Assembly (NCBI GenBank): GCA_028282885.1
Contig: JANQGX010000045.1
Coordinates: forward strand, 207,308-271,307
Reading direction: 5' to 3'
DNA length: 64,000 nucleotides
DNA from: SAR324 cluster bacterium
GTDB lineage: Bacteria > SAR324 > XYD2-FULL-50-16
In this document: positions 25,303-33,678 of the stretch, piece after piece
Position numbering within the stretch: the stretch's first letter is position 1
Layout: each line of letters opens with the position of its first letter
Notes under the pieces: generated by a model
Told to the model about the DNA's origin: nothing
The model's database searches: none
The model's input: the letters and a program-made list of their open reading frames with translations, nothing else
Translations under genes and position numbers: made by a program

Positions 25303-26298
25303 TTAGTACCGCTCCCTGGAAACCTGGTTTCGCAGAATACCGATTCCCTCAACTTCCAATTCGACAACGTCACCCGGTTCCAGCCAACGATCCATTTCAT
25401 CTCCGCATCCGTTACAAATGGTACCTGAGCCGATGAAATCTCCGGGATAGAGGGTTTCGCACCGGGAAACATACTCAATAATCTGTGGGAATCTCCAGTA
25501 CATGTCTGAACTGTTGCCTTTGGACCACACTTTGCCGTTGATCCTGGCTTCCATCTCCAGATCTTCAGGGTTGATTTCATCCGGTGTGACCAGGCAAGGC
25601 CCCATGACGTTTCCGGTATCAAAATCCTTCCCCTTCGACGGTCCCAGAAATACCGAAACCTCTCTCTGAATGGCATCCCTGGCGGAAAAATCATTGAAAA
25701 TCGTATATCCGGCAATGTATTTTTGAGCCTCTGCCGCTTTGATGTTTTTTCCCTTCCTGCCGATATAGATTCCGAATTCGAGTTCATAGTCCAGTTTTTC
25801 CGTATAACCAGGCCATTCGATCTGAGCATCGGGGCCGACCACCGTAGAAGGATTCCCTTTATAGTAGGCCGGTATTTTGTACCACATATCCGGGATGGGC
25901 TTTTTGGTTCTCTTCTCGAAATTCTTCATATGCCCTTCAAAACTGATCGTATCCCTGATGGAATTCGGCTTTAGCACGGGTGCCATCAGTTGAACGTCAC
26001 CCAGCCGATGGACAATCTCCTCTCCTCGGGGAGCCTTTATTCCTGATTCCTGATCCACTTTGGACACTAAAAAATCGATTGACTCCCTTGCTTTTCCGTT
26101 GTTCAGGCTGTCGCTGTAAAAAAGGTCGGTCATCTCGACCGGCATTTCACTATCTGCCTCATGATATGCTTTTTTTTCGGAGCTGTTTTCATCTAAAAAC
26201 AGTACATAAGCCAAATTGAGATCAATCACGCTGCGACCCACCAATACGCCTGTTCTGGGTATCGAATTACGATTTGTCCTGTAAGTTACTATTTTCAT
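25303..26298 (-). CDS. Fumarylacetoacetate hydrolase family protein
   Basis: Members hydrolyse C-C bonds of acylpyruvates and related 1,3-dicarbonyls or act as hydratases/decarboxylases. Domain features: an N-terminal cap region (about 1-110), then PAYYKGNPSTVVGP, a metal-binding YELEFGIYIGRKGKNI with two glutamates, YTIFNDFSARD, and KGKDFDTGNVMGPCLV (metal aspartate region). The C-terminal GDFIGSGTICNGCG with EPGDVVELEVEGIGIL is the usual family end. The length of 331 residues fits a single-domain FAH with N-terminal cap. It lies 129 bases downstream of the ABC ATPase gene. The substrate is unknown. Together with the crotonase it points to a pathway with a beta-dicarbonyl intermediate. Confidence 0.85.
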   Translation of the reverse strand: MKIVTYRTNRNSIPRTGVLVGRSVIDLNLAYVLFLDENSSEKKAYHEADSEMPVEMTDLFYSDSLNNGKARESIDFLVSKVDQESGIKAPRGEEIVHRLGDVQLMAPVLKPNSIRDTISFEGHMKNFEKRTKKPIPDMWYKIPAYYKGNPSTVVGPDAQIEWPGYTEKLDYELEFGIYIGRKGKNIKAAEAQKYIAGYTIFNDFSARDAIQREVSVFLGPSKGKDFDTGNVMGPCLVTPDEINPEDLEMEARINGKVWSKGNSSDMYWRFPQIIEYVSRCETLYPGDFIGSGTICNGCGDEMDRWLEPGDVVELEVEGIGILRNQVSRERY

Positions 26299-26427
26299 AT
26301 ATTTTTCTTTTACTATTAATTGTGATAGAAGTTCAATTGTCTTGAAAACAAGGTGTCACGCTTTCGATGTATTTGGCCTCATTATCGAACGGTTTGTTAC
26401 CGGGTAGCCACTTGTTGAAGGAAAAAT

Positions 26428-27420
26428 CTATTTTACCAGATGACAGGCTACCTCGTGGCCAGGTTCTGTTTCTTTCAGAACCGGTGAGATTTTTTTGCAC
26501 TTTTCCATTACAAACTGGCATCGTGGATGAAAAGTACAGCCGGAAGGCGGATTGAGCGGACTCGGAACTTCGCCTTCAAGGGGTATCCACTCCCTGCTTT
26601 CTTCAAATACGGGATCTGCGATGGGAACAGCCGACAGCAATGCCCGGGTATAGGGGTGTTTCGGGTTGTCAAACAGGTTTACAGCTTCGGTCAGTTCGAC
26701 AATTCTTCCCAGGTACATAACCGCCACCCGGTCGCTGATATGCCTGACCACAGAAAGATCATGAGCGATAAACAGGTAGGTCAATCCTTCATTCCCCTCC
26801 TGAAGTTCCTGTAACAGATTGATAATCTGTGCCTGGATGGAAACGTCAAGCGCTGAAATCGGTTCGTCACATACAATCAAAGAAGGTTGGCTGGCCAGGG
26901 CCCTGGCAATTCCAATCCGCTGCCTCTGTCCACCGCTGAATTCATGGGGAACACGGTCCAGCATGGCTGGATCTAATCCGACCGTTTTAAACAGTTCTGC
27001 CAGCGTGTCCTGATATTCAGAATCGTTTTGAGTCAGTTTGTGGATTTTCATGGGTTCGCCTACAATCTGGCCCGCAGTCTGGCGAGGATCCAGCGAACTG
27101 AACGGGTCCTGGAAGATTAGGGATATCTCTCGCCTGATAGGCCTGATTTGCTGCTTTTTGAGATGGGTGATATCGTGGCCGTCAAAGACAATCTGCCCGC
27201 TTGTCGGATCATAAAGCCTGAGAACGCATCTGCCTGTCGTGGTTTTTCCACATCCACTTTCTCCCACAAGCCCCAGGGTTTCACCACGCCTTATTTTAAA
27301 ACTGACCCCATCCACAGCCTGTACACTGGCGACCTGACGTTTTAACAGTCCCCGTAGAACCGGAAAATGCATTTTGAGATCATTTACTTCAACGAGTATA
27401 TCACTCTCAGTGGCGTTCAT
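26428..27420 (-). CDS. Oligopeptide/dipeptide-type ABC transporter ATP-binding protein (DppF/OppF)
   Basis: The ATPase has Walker A GESGCGKTTTGRCVL, signature FSGGQRQRIGIARAL, Walker B LIVCDEPISALD and the switch histidine in FIAHDLSVVRHI. The oligopeptide family's C-terminal cysteine-containing motif NPPSGCTFHPRCQFVMEKC is present. The ATG at 27420 has AGGAGA seven bases upstream, giving 330 residues; a longer frame to 27474 would overlap the upstream gene. It is the fifth gene of a complete set (binding protein, two permeases, two ATPases). The imported substrate need not be a peptide, since this family also takes up opines, sugars and metals. Confidence 0.93.
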   Translation of the reverse strand: MNATESDILVEVNDLKMHFPVLRGLLKRQVASVQAVDGVSFKIRRGETLGLVGESGCGKTTTGRCVLRLYDPTSGQIVFDGHDITHLKKQQIRPIRREISLIFQDPFSSLDPRQTAGQIVGEPMKIHKLTQNDSEYQDTLAELFKTVGLDPAMLDRVPHEFSGGQRQRIGIARALASQPSLIVCDEPISALDVSIQAQIINLLQELQEGNEGLTYLFIAHDLSVVRHISDRVAVMYLGRIVELTEAVNLFDNPKHPYTRALLSAVPIADPVFEESREWIPLEGEVPSPLNPPSGCTFHPRCQFVMEKCKKISPVLKETEPGHEVACHLVK

Positions 27421-27430
27421 AACATTTCTC

Positions 27431-28411
27431 CTAAAAATCCAGATGACAAGCTGTTTGATGCACACCATTTTCAAGGGTTCTCAATTCCGGCCAGGGTATT
27501 TGTCGACATTTTTCCACTGCATAAGGACACCTGGGAAGGAAGGCGCATGTGTCAGGCATGTTGAGCAGGTTAGGAGGGAGACCGACAATCGGAACAAGTT
27601 TCTTTCCCTTGGGTTCATTCAACCTTGGAACAGCCCTCAATAATCCCATGGTATAGGGATGTCTGGGGTGGGCAAAGATATCCTTGCAACTGCCGGACTC
27701 GATAATCCTGCCGGCATACATTACATAAATCCGCTCAACGTACCTGGCGACAACTCCCAGGTTGTGGGTGACTATAACCAGTGAAGCTTTGAATTCCCTG
27801 ACTACATCCTGCATCAGTTTCAGCAGTTGGGCCTGGGTTGTTACATCAAGGGCGGTTGTCGGCTCATCGGCGATGATGATTCTTGGATTGCAGGATAATC
27901 CCAAGGCAATCATGACCCGCTGCCTCATGCCGCCACTGAACTGGTGGGGGAAATCGCTCAGGCGTTGTTTTGCCGATGGTATCCCTACCAGGTCCAGCAA
28001 CTCAATCGCTCTTTTTTTTGCATCTTCCTTCGTCATCTTAAGGTGAAGTTCGATGGCTTCGGTCAGCTGCCGACCGATTGTCATTACGGGATTCAAAGAG
28101 GTCATGGGTTCCTGAAAAATAACGGAGATTTTGCCACCCCTGATCGACCGCATCTCCTGCCCGTTTTTTTCCAGTTTGAGAATATCCCTGCCTTCAAAAA
28201 AGACCCCCCCTTCCACAATCCTGCCAGGAGGTGTCGCAATCAGTTGTATGGTAGAGAGTTGAGTGACAGACTTTCCGCAGCCGCTTTCCCCGACGATTCC
28301 AATCGTCTCATTTTCATTAATGTGGTATGATACTCCGTCTACCGCTTTAACGAGTCCGGCCTCTGTATTAAAATATGTTTTTAGGTTTTTAACTTCCATC
28401 AAGACCGACAT
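27431..28411 (-). CDS. Oligopeptide/dipeptide-type ABC transporter ATP-binding protein (DppD/OppD)
   Basis: The 326-residue ATPase has GESGCGKSVTQLSTI (Walker A), FSGGMRQRVMIALGL (signature), IIADEPTTALDVTTQ (Walker B) and IVTHNLGVVARY. The C-terminal motif MPDTCAFLPRCPYAVEKC is characteristic of the DppD/OppD group, in which a Cys-rich loop near this position can hold an Fe-S cluster. GGAG stands seven bases before the ATG. The DppF-type gene starts ten bases after its stop codon. Confidence 0.93.
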   Translation of the reverse strand: MSVLMEVKNLKTYFNTEAGLVKAVDGVSYHINENETIGIVGESGCGKSVTQLSTIQLIATPPGRIVEGGVFFEGRDILKLEKNGQEMRSIRGGKISVIFQEPMTSLNPVMTIGRQLTEAIELHLKMTKEDAKKRAIELLDLVGIPSAKQRLSDFPHQFSGGMRQRVMIALGLSCNPRIIIADEPTTALDVTTQAQLLKLMQDVVREFKASLVIVTHNLGVVARYVERIYVMYAGRIIESGSCKDIFAHPRHPYTMGLLRAVPRLNEPKGKKLVPIVGLPPNLLNMPDTCAFLPRCPYAVEKCRQIPWPELRTLENGVHQTACHLDF

Positions 28412-28465
28412 CTCACGTCTCCAGTTAGTCGATGCGAAACAGTTCCCCGAATAGGATTGATTTTT

Positions 28466-29368
28466 CTATAAGGTGCCGCGAAGTCTTGGATCCAATGCAT
28501 CCCGGAGTCCGTCTCCAACCATGTTAAACGCAAACACCAGCAGCATGATTGCAATCCCCGGAAAGAAAGAAAGGTAGGGGGTTGTGTGCAGGTATTTGTA
28601 ACCGTCATTCACCATGGCTCCCCAAGCAGCAGCGGGTGGCGCAACACCGATCCCGAGAAAACTGAGTGCTGCCTCCGAAAGAATGGCATGTCCCAGTTGC
28701 ATGGTCATCATGACGATAAGCGGCGGAAAACAATTCGGTGCGATATGCTGCGCCATGATACGAATGTTTGAGGCACCTTCCGCTTCCGCAGCCCGGACAT
28801 AATCATTCTCCTTGACCGAGAGAGCTTGGCCGCACATCATTCTGGCGTAAGCAGGTATCATGGCGATCGAAAGGGCCACTACCACATTTCGCAATCCGCC
28901 TCCCAGCAACGATGCAATCGCCAGTGCCAGCATCAGCATTGGCAGTGTCATCAGTGTATCGATAAACCTCATGATCATGGTATAGACCTTACCACCGAAA
29001 TATGCAGCGACAAGCCCCAGGGACATACCGACCAGAGAGGCAATGCCAACCACACCTATCCCCACAATCAAGGAGGTTCGGGTCCCGTAGATCAGGCGGG
29101 AAAGGACATCTCGCCCCAATGCGTCTGTTCCAAGCGGATGTGACAGGGAAGGACTCAAAAACTTGTCTTTAAGACTGAAAGCATATGGATCGTAAGGAGC
29201 CAGGAGCGGGGAAAAAACGGCAGCAATTATAGAGGTTACAATGATAATCAACCCAAACACCACCAGCTTCCGCGAAAGGAGTACCCTCCTGAATCTTTTC
29301 AAACTGCTTACCCGAGGAACCGATTCATCGAATTCGGTTTTATTTTCTAGAGGAATAGCCTTATCCAT
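28466..29368 (-). CDS. ABC transporter permease (DppC/OppC type)
   Basis: An inner-membrane permease of 300 residues with six helices. The first (LVVFGLIIIVTSIIAAVFSP) is followed by the OppC-type segment HPLGTDALGRDVLSRLIYGTR (positions about 77-97). The cytoplasmic EAA loop reads YVRAAEAEGASNIRIMAQHI and contacts the ATPases. It starts nine bases after dppB on the same strand. Confidence 0.93.
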   Translation of the reverse strand: MDKAIPLENKTEFDESVPRVSSLKRFRRVLLSRKLVVFGLIIIVTSIIAAVFSPLLAPYDPYAFSLKDKFLSPSLSHPLGTDALGRDVLSRLIYGTRTSLIVGIGVVGIASLVGMSLGLVAAYFGGKVYTMIMRFIDTLMTLPMLMLALAIASLLGGGLRNVVVALSIAMIPAYARMMCGQALSVKENDYVRAAEAEGASNIRIMAQHIAPNCFPPLIVMMTMQLGHAILSEAALSFLGIGVAPPAAAWGAMVNDGYKYLHTTPYLSFFPGIAIMLLVFAFNMVGDGLRDALDPRLRGTL

Positions 29369-29377
29369 TTTCTGTTT

Positions 29378-30337
29378 TTATGAATATCGAATTCTCGGAT
29401 CTATAAATCCGTATGAAATATCAATCAAAAGATTGGTGAGAGTTACCAGTAGGGCAATCAGCAGAATAACGCCCTGTACGATCGCATAATCCTGATTCTG
29501 CAAACCTTCAACAGCAAGCCGCCCCATACCCGGAATATTGAACACGGTTTCGATCAACACCTGGCCACCGAAGATAGCCCTGATTTGAAGTCCTGCCAAG
29601 GTGATAACCGGAATGACAGAGTTCCTGAAGGCGTGCCTCATATTGATGGCAAACTCGGTCAACCCTTTCGACCAGGCGGTTCTGATGTAATCCTGCTTGG
29701 TGACTTCAAGCATCGCCGATCTAGTCTGCCGCGCGATTCCGGAAAGTGGGAAAACGGTAAGGCAAATGATAGGCATGATCAGTTTCTTGATCCCCAGGAG
29801 CGAGTCGTCAAAAACGGAAGTGTAGCCTTGCGTGGGGAGCCAGCCGAGCTTCACGCCGAAAACGTGGATCAGCATGATACCAACCCAGAAGATCGGAGCT
29901 GTGATCCCGATATTGGCCAGAACCGTGACAAGAGAATCGATCCAGGTACCCCGCCGTACCGCAGCAATAATCCCGAAAGGAATTCCGATCAGCAGGCTGA
30001 TTGAAAATGCCACAAATCCAAGCAGCAATGTCTTGGGCATGGCATTTTTTATTTCATCAGCAACATCCGTTTCCAGCAGAAATGAATATCCCAGGTCTCC
30101 CTCTACAGCACCCTTGATCCAATCCAGATATTGCTTGAGGAGCGGTTCATCGAGACCGAATTCGGCCCTGAGAGCCGCAATTTCTTCAGGAGTTGTCGCG
30201 GCATTTACATCATCCATGCCCACGTACAACAGAACCGGGTCTCCCGGCAGCATACGCATGATAAGAAAGACTCCAATAGTCACCAGGATCACTACAACAG
30301 CCGATTGGATCAGCCTTCTTAGGATGTATGTTTTCAA
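29378..30337 (-). CDS. ABC transporter permease (DppB/OppB type)
   Basis: The 319-residue permease opens with YILRRLIQSAVVVILVTIG and has RMLPGDPV, typical of DppB. Six membrane helices follow, with an EAA loop (YIRTAWSKGLTEFAINMRHA) and the terminal YGFIDPRIRYS common to OppB/DppB. The start is TTG at 30337, with GAGA just upstream; no ATG is available. A 245-base gap with a GC-rich palindrome separates it from the binding-protein gene. Confidence 0.92.
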   Translation of the reverse strand: MKTYILRRLIQSAVVVILVTIGVFLIMRMLPGDPVLLYVGMDDVNAATTPEEIAALRAEFGLDEPLLKQYLDWIKGAVEGDLGYSFLLETDVADEIKNAMPKTLLLGFVAFSISLLIGIPFGIIAAVRRGTWIDSLVTVLANIGITAPIFWVGIMLIHVFGVKLGWLPTQGYTSVFDDSLLGIKKLIMPIICLTVFPLSGIARQTRSAMLEVTKQDYIRTAWSKGLTEFAINMRHAFRNSVIPVITLAGLQIRAIFGGQVLIETVFNIPGMGRLAVEGLQNQDYAIVQGVILLIALLVTLTNLLIDISYGFIDPRIRYS

Positions 30338-30474
30338 TGGTTTCTCACTAAGCAGTTATGAAAATAAGGTGACATATAACGCATACGTGTCACTTCAATC
30401 TCATCAAAAAAAACAGAAATGTTTTTCAACTGACACCCGTGGTTGATCAATCGCAACAATTTTTGATAATGAAA

Positions 30475-30504
30475 CCTGGATCCCGGGTCAGGCCCGGGAT
30501 GACG
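30475..30504. repeat. GC-rich palindrome (REP-like element)
   Basis: ATCCCGGG (30480-30487) and CCCGGGAT (30493-30500) form a perfect eight-base-pair hairpin with a five-base loop, flanked by CCTGG and GACG. The sequence type resembles dispersed palindromic repeats of many bacterial genomes. It lies between the binding protein and permease genes, where such elements often stabilise the upstream mRNA. Confidence 0.6.
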
Positions 30505-30582
30505 TTTGCTCCAATTTTACTTTCGAAGTGTCAAAAAAAGCGATTCCCTGCGTTCTGTACCATTGGCAGCCAACAGAAACGG

Positions 30583-32118
30583 TCATTTGTTCAACCAGGC
30601 ATCAACCAGTGTATCCTGCATCCGGAGAGTGTAGACGGTAGGATCCCAATTTCTCAGAACCGGAGATTTGACATTAAGCCGGGCTTCCTGGTTGAGTGGA
30701 ATAAAAGTCACGTCATCAAAAAGCAGCTTGCTTGCTTGCCTGGCCATCTTGTCCCTTTTTCCTTTATCCACCTCACCCATCGCCTGTTTAACAAGCCTGT
30801 CAAATCCTTCCGGCCTGAGCATATCGGGTCCGTTTTTAGCTGCTGTAGACAACGCACCGGACAGTCCGGCAAGAAAGTGATCCGCCACGGCATCGGCAAC
30901 CAGCAGACAGCCACCATTTTTCAGCCCACCCTGAAATCTGAGCTTAACAAATTTTGGACGATCAACAGGATTCAACTCGGCAGCGATGCCGACTGCGGCA
31001 AGATATCCCTGTATTGCGACCCACGAATCAGGCCATTGGACGGCGTTGTGTGATATTTTTGTTTGAAATCCATTTGGATAACCTGCCTCGGCCAGCAGCT
31101 TTTTTGCTCTTGCAGGATTGTATTTTCTGGGTTGAAGACTCGGGTCATAGCTTGGATTATCCGCCGGTACAGACTGATAAAGCGGTTTGGGAAATCCCAG
31201 CCCGAGTTCGGTCATAATGGATTCCTTGTCAATTGCATATTCAATCGCTTCCCTGACCTTTTTATTGGCCCAAGGAGAATCGGGATGGATACTGTCTCCA
31301 TATAACGCCATCATAGGGCCGTCGTCCTTCATCAACACATATCCGCTTTCAATTAGCCCGGCTACAGCGCTTCTGTTCTGGGTCTGAATGGCATGAACTT
31401 CTCCCGCTTTTAATGCCGCTATTGCAGTCATTGGATCCTTGATGACCACAACATCATACCCGTCAAGATAAGGGCGTCCCTTTTTCCAGTAATTCTCGTT
31501 CTTCACGTAATTAATAACGACATCCCTTTCATACTTTTTGAATTTGAAAGGACCTGTCCCTACCGGACGGGTTCCGATCTTTCGCTTGCCCAATTTCTTG
31601 TAGGAAGTGGGAGAAGCGATAAAGGCAGTATAAGCAAGATCATGTAGGAAAGACGCACTGTATTCGGACAGCTTAACCCTGATCTTGTGATTGTTGATGA
31701 CTTCAACAGAAGTCATCGTCGAAAGAACGGGGCCCGGGGCTTTCAGCCAGAGTTCCAGGTTGAATTTAACCGCTTCGGCATTGAACTCTGTCCCGTCATG
31801 AAACTTGACGCCCTTCCTTAAACTAAAATCAAACGTCTTTCCATCGGGAGACATCTTCCAATCGGTTGCAAGCAGGGGGATATACTCCAGGGTTCCTTTT
31901 TTCTCCAGAATCAATGTTTCGAGTGCAGGAGCAGCGGTCCATTTGTCTGCTCCCCTGATTTTCAAAGGGTCTCCAAAATTACGGGGAGACCTGTTTTCAG
32001 CACGTTTAAAAACTCCGCCATACCGGGGAGTCTCTGTGGCAAATGAGGCCTGAAATCCCATGGAGATCATAAAACAGGTCGATACCAAGGCAATGATTTT
32101 TAAAAAACGTTTTTTCAT
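30583..32118 (-). CDS. ABC transporter substrate-binding protein, family 5
   Basis: The 511-residue protein has a signal peptide (1-27, ending QASFAT). It shows the extracellular family 5 pattern: a LETLILEKKGTLEYIPLLATDWKM-region (start of lobe I), the signature FSLRKGVKFHDGTEFNAEAV near residue 98, PVGTGPFKFKKYERD and EAIEYAIDKESIM. It has no lipobox, so it is probably soluble in the periplasm. AGGAGA is seven bases before the ATG. It is the first gene of the Dpp-type set. Its ligand is unknown and could be the cluster's substrate. Confidence 0.92.
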   Translation of the reverse strand: MKKRFLKIIALVSTCFMISMGFQASFATETPRYGGVFKRAENRSPRNFGDPLKIRGADKWTAAPALETLILEKKGTLEYIPLLATDWKMSPDGKTFDFSLRKGVKFHDGTEFNAEAVKFNLELWLKAPGPVLSTMTSVEVINNHKIRVKLSEYSASFLHDLAYTAFIASPTSYKKLGKRKIGTRPVGTGPFKFKKYERDVVINYVKNENYWKKGRPYLDGYDVVVIKDPMTAIAALKAGEVHAIQTQNRSAVAGLIESGYVLMKDDGPMMALYGDSIHPDSPWANKKVREAIEYAIDKESIMTELGLGFPKPLYQSVPADNPSYDPSLQPRKYNPARAKKLLAEAGYPNGFQTKISHNAVQWPDSWVAIQGYLAAVGIAAELNPVDRPKFVKLRFQGGLKNGGCLLVADAVADHFLAGLSGALSTAAKNGPDMLRPEGFDRLVKQAMGEVDKGKRDKMARQASKLLFDDVTFIPLNQEARLNVKSPVLRNWDPTVYTLRMQDTLVDAWLNK

Positions 32119-32154
32119 AGCTGCTTCTCCTCTATTAACTTATTATCAGGGTTT

Positions 32155-33447
32155 TTATGATTCATAAAGTGTCGTCCAATCCGGGTAATCTTTCGTTGAG
32201 ATCGGCACCCATTCCGGCGGTATTCGATAGGCACGATAAACCTTGTTTCCAAACGCGCCGCCCTCTGGAGCCTGGTATTCCCAGACGATCTCTTTATCGG
32301 GCGTCACCTCGATCAACCGACCGTTGGCTCCGTCGGTAATTAAAGTGTTGCCGTTGGGCAGGCGTTGCATACCACTGATAAAATGGCTGAAGAAGTGGTC
32401 TTTGCCATTTTCACTGCCGTACTGCCAGACAATTTCACAGGTAATCGGATCGATTTCCACCACCCTGGAGTATTCTCTTGTGTACCTGGGAAAATCCTGT
32501 GGTCCGCCATATCCGGATTCACCCCCGTTGTCAAAAACCAGGATGTTTCCTTCACCGGGGAGTCCACAGGGGATCATATGGGAGTGATGCTGCCCCACAA
32601 ACTGGCCCACCTTGGCAGAATGGGGCTCCCGATTGAAATCGGGTCCCAGTTTCCACACCGGTTTTCCTGTTGCTTTGCTGATGATGGCAATAAAATTGGC
32701 ATTTCGTGAGCTGATGATGATGTTTTCCGGATGAAACCGCTCATCCTTTGCCTCATCGAACCACTTGTTTCTGCCCAGGTATGACGCGCTGTTGATATGA
32801 ATCCAGTCAAAATGATCCTTTTGTTCATCATAATTGACTGCCTTTCGAATTGCTTCAAGAGCCTCCACATCAAATCCGAATTCATTCATGTGATCAACCC
32901 CATGCCACTCAAAACCGGTGAGGTTCCCTTCCCAGTCGATTTCATAGATGACGTCGTCCAACAGTCTTTTACTGCTGATCGTATCTATCTCCCTGTTTTT
33001 ATGAGATAGAACCAGGGTTTTTCCTTTATTAACAAAATCCTGACCCGGTGCATAATACCCGACCGGATTGCCTTCCCTCTGAAAATCATGGTGCTGCCGG
33101 GACATCTGAATACCGGTATTGTCATCATCCCAATCTGCAAATGACCACTCTTCACGACCATCCCAGCTCATCTGGATCATTTCGATGGCATCCTGCCAGG
33201 GTGGTTTCTTGGTTCCTCCAGCCTTATCGTCCATGGGATCATTGACCAGCGGATCCTTTCCCATTCGGTTTCTTTTTCGACCCAACAGGGACCCACCGGG
33301 GAGCACTTTAACAGGTTGTCCGTCACAATCCCATTGATGAACTACCTTGCCTTCCATATCGACGAGGTAACAGTTTTCAGTGGGACCTGCGTAACAGTAA
33401 ACGGTATACCCTCGACATTGCATCTGTTCAGTTTCTTTTGTGTTCAT
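32155..33447 (-). CDS. Arylsulfotransferase-like beta-propeller protein without signal peptide
   Basis: The 430-residue protein follows the arylsulfate sulfotransferase (ASST) pattern. A first blade reads ENCYLVDMEGKVVHQWDCDG; then come SRQHHDF, HINSASYLG near 213, ENIIISSRNANFIAIISKAT, GQHHSHMIPCG near 280, GNILVFDNGG and RLPNGNTLITDGANGRLIEV. ASST moves sulfate between phenols through a sulfo-histidine. The histidines and the arginine after IISS occupy motif positions of that family. Known ASST is periplasmic and dimeric, but this one has no signal peptide or N-terminal strand domain. It is probably cytoplasmic and may have another activity. It lies between the two transport systems of the cluster. 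Confidence 0.7.
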   Translation of the reverse strand: MNTKETEQMQCRGYTVYCYAGPTENCYLVDMEGKVVHQWDCDGQPVKVLPGGSLLGRKRNRMGKDPLVNDPMDDKAGGTKKPPWQDAIEMIQMSWDGREEWSFADWDDDNTGIQMSRQHHDFQREGNPVGYYAPGQDFVNKGKTLVLSHKNREIDTISSKRLLDDVIYEIDWEGNLTGFEWHGVDHMNEFGFDVEALEAIRKAVNYDEQKDHFDWIHINSASYLGRNKWFDEAKDERFHPENIIISSRNANFIAIISKATGKPVWKLGPDFNREPHSAKVGQFVGQHHSHMIPCGLPGEGNILVFDNGGESGYGGPQDFPRYTREYSRVVEIDPITCEIVWQYGSENGKDHFFSHFISGMQRLPNGNTLITDGANGRLIEVTPDKEIVWEYQAPEGGAFGNKVYRAYRIPPEWVPISTKDYPDWTTLYES

Positions 33448-33544
33448 AATTGTCTTTACGGCACTTTGAATAATTAAACATACTGTGTGTTATCGCGACG
33501 TTAAACTTTTAAAAGTACCCTTAATTGATGTTATAAAGAAGAGT

Positions 33545-33577
33545 GTCATCCCGAGTTAATTCCGGAATTCGGATGTG
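33545..33577. repeat. Imperfect GTCATCCCGA...GGATG palindrome
   Basis: CATCC (33547-33551) and GGATG (33571-33575) flank an inner AATTCCGGAATT-type palindrome. The outer arms match the element at 30475-30504 in reverse orientation. It lies in the 231-base gap between the ASST-like and TRAP permease genes. Confidence 0.4.
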
Positions 33578-33678
33578 TAAACCATTTATATACCCGGCCC
33601 GGCTCATGAGATGCGAGACATGCAGCATCGAACGGGGTGACAAAGTCTGTTTTTCCATCACTCGTTGCGACCTGTCGG

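Noticed and set aside
29832..30446. 204-codon plus-strand frame opposite the DppB permease gene
   Set aside because: Serine/arginine-rich translation typical of the reverse strand of a membrane protein gene, with no start signal.
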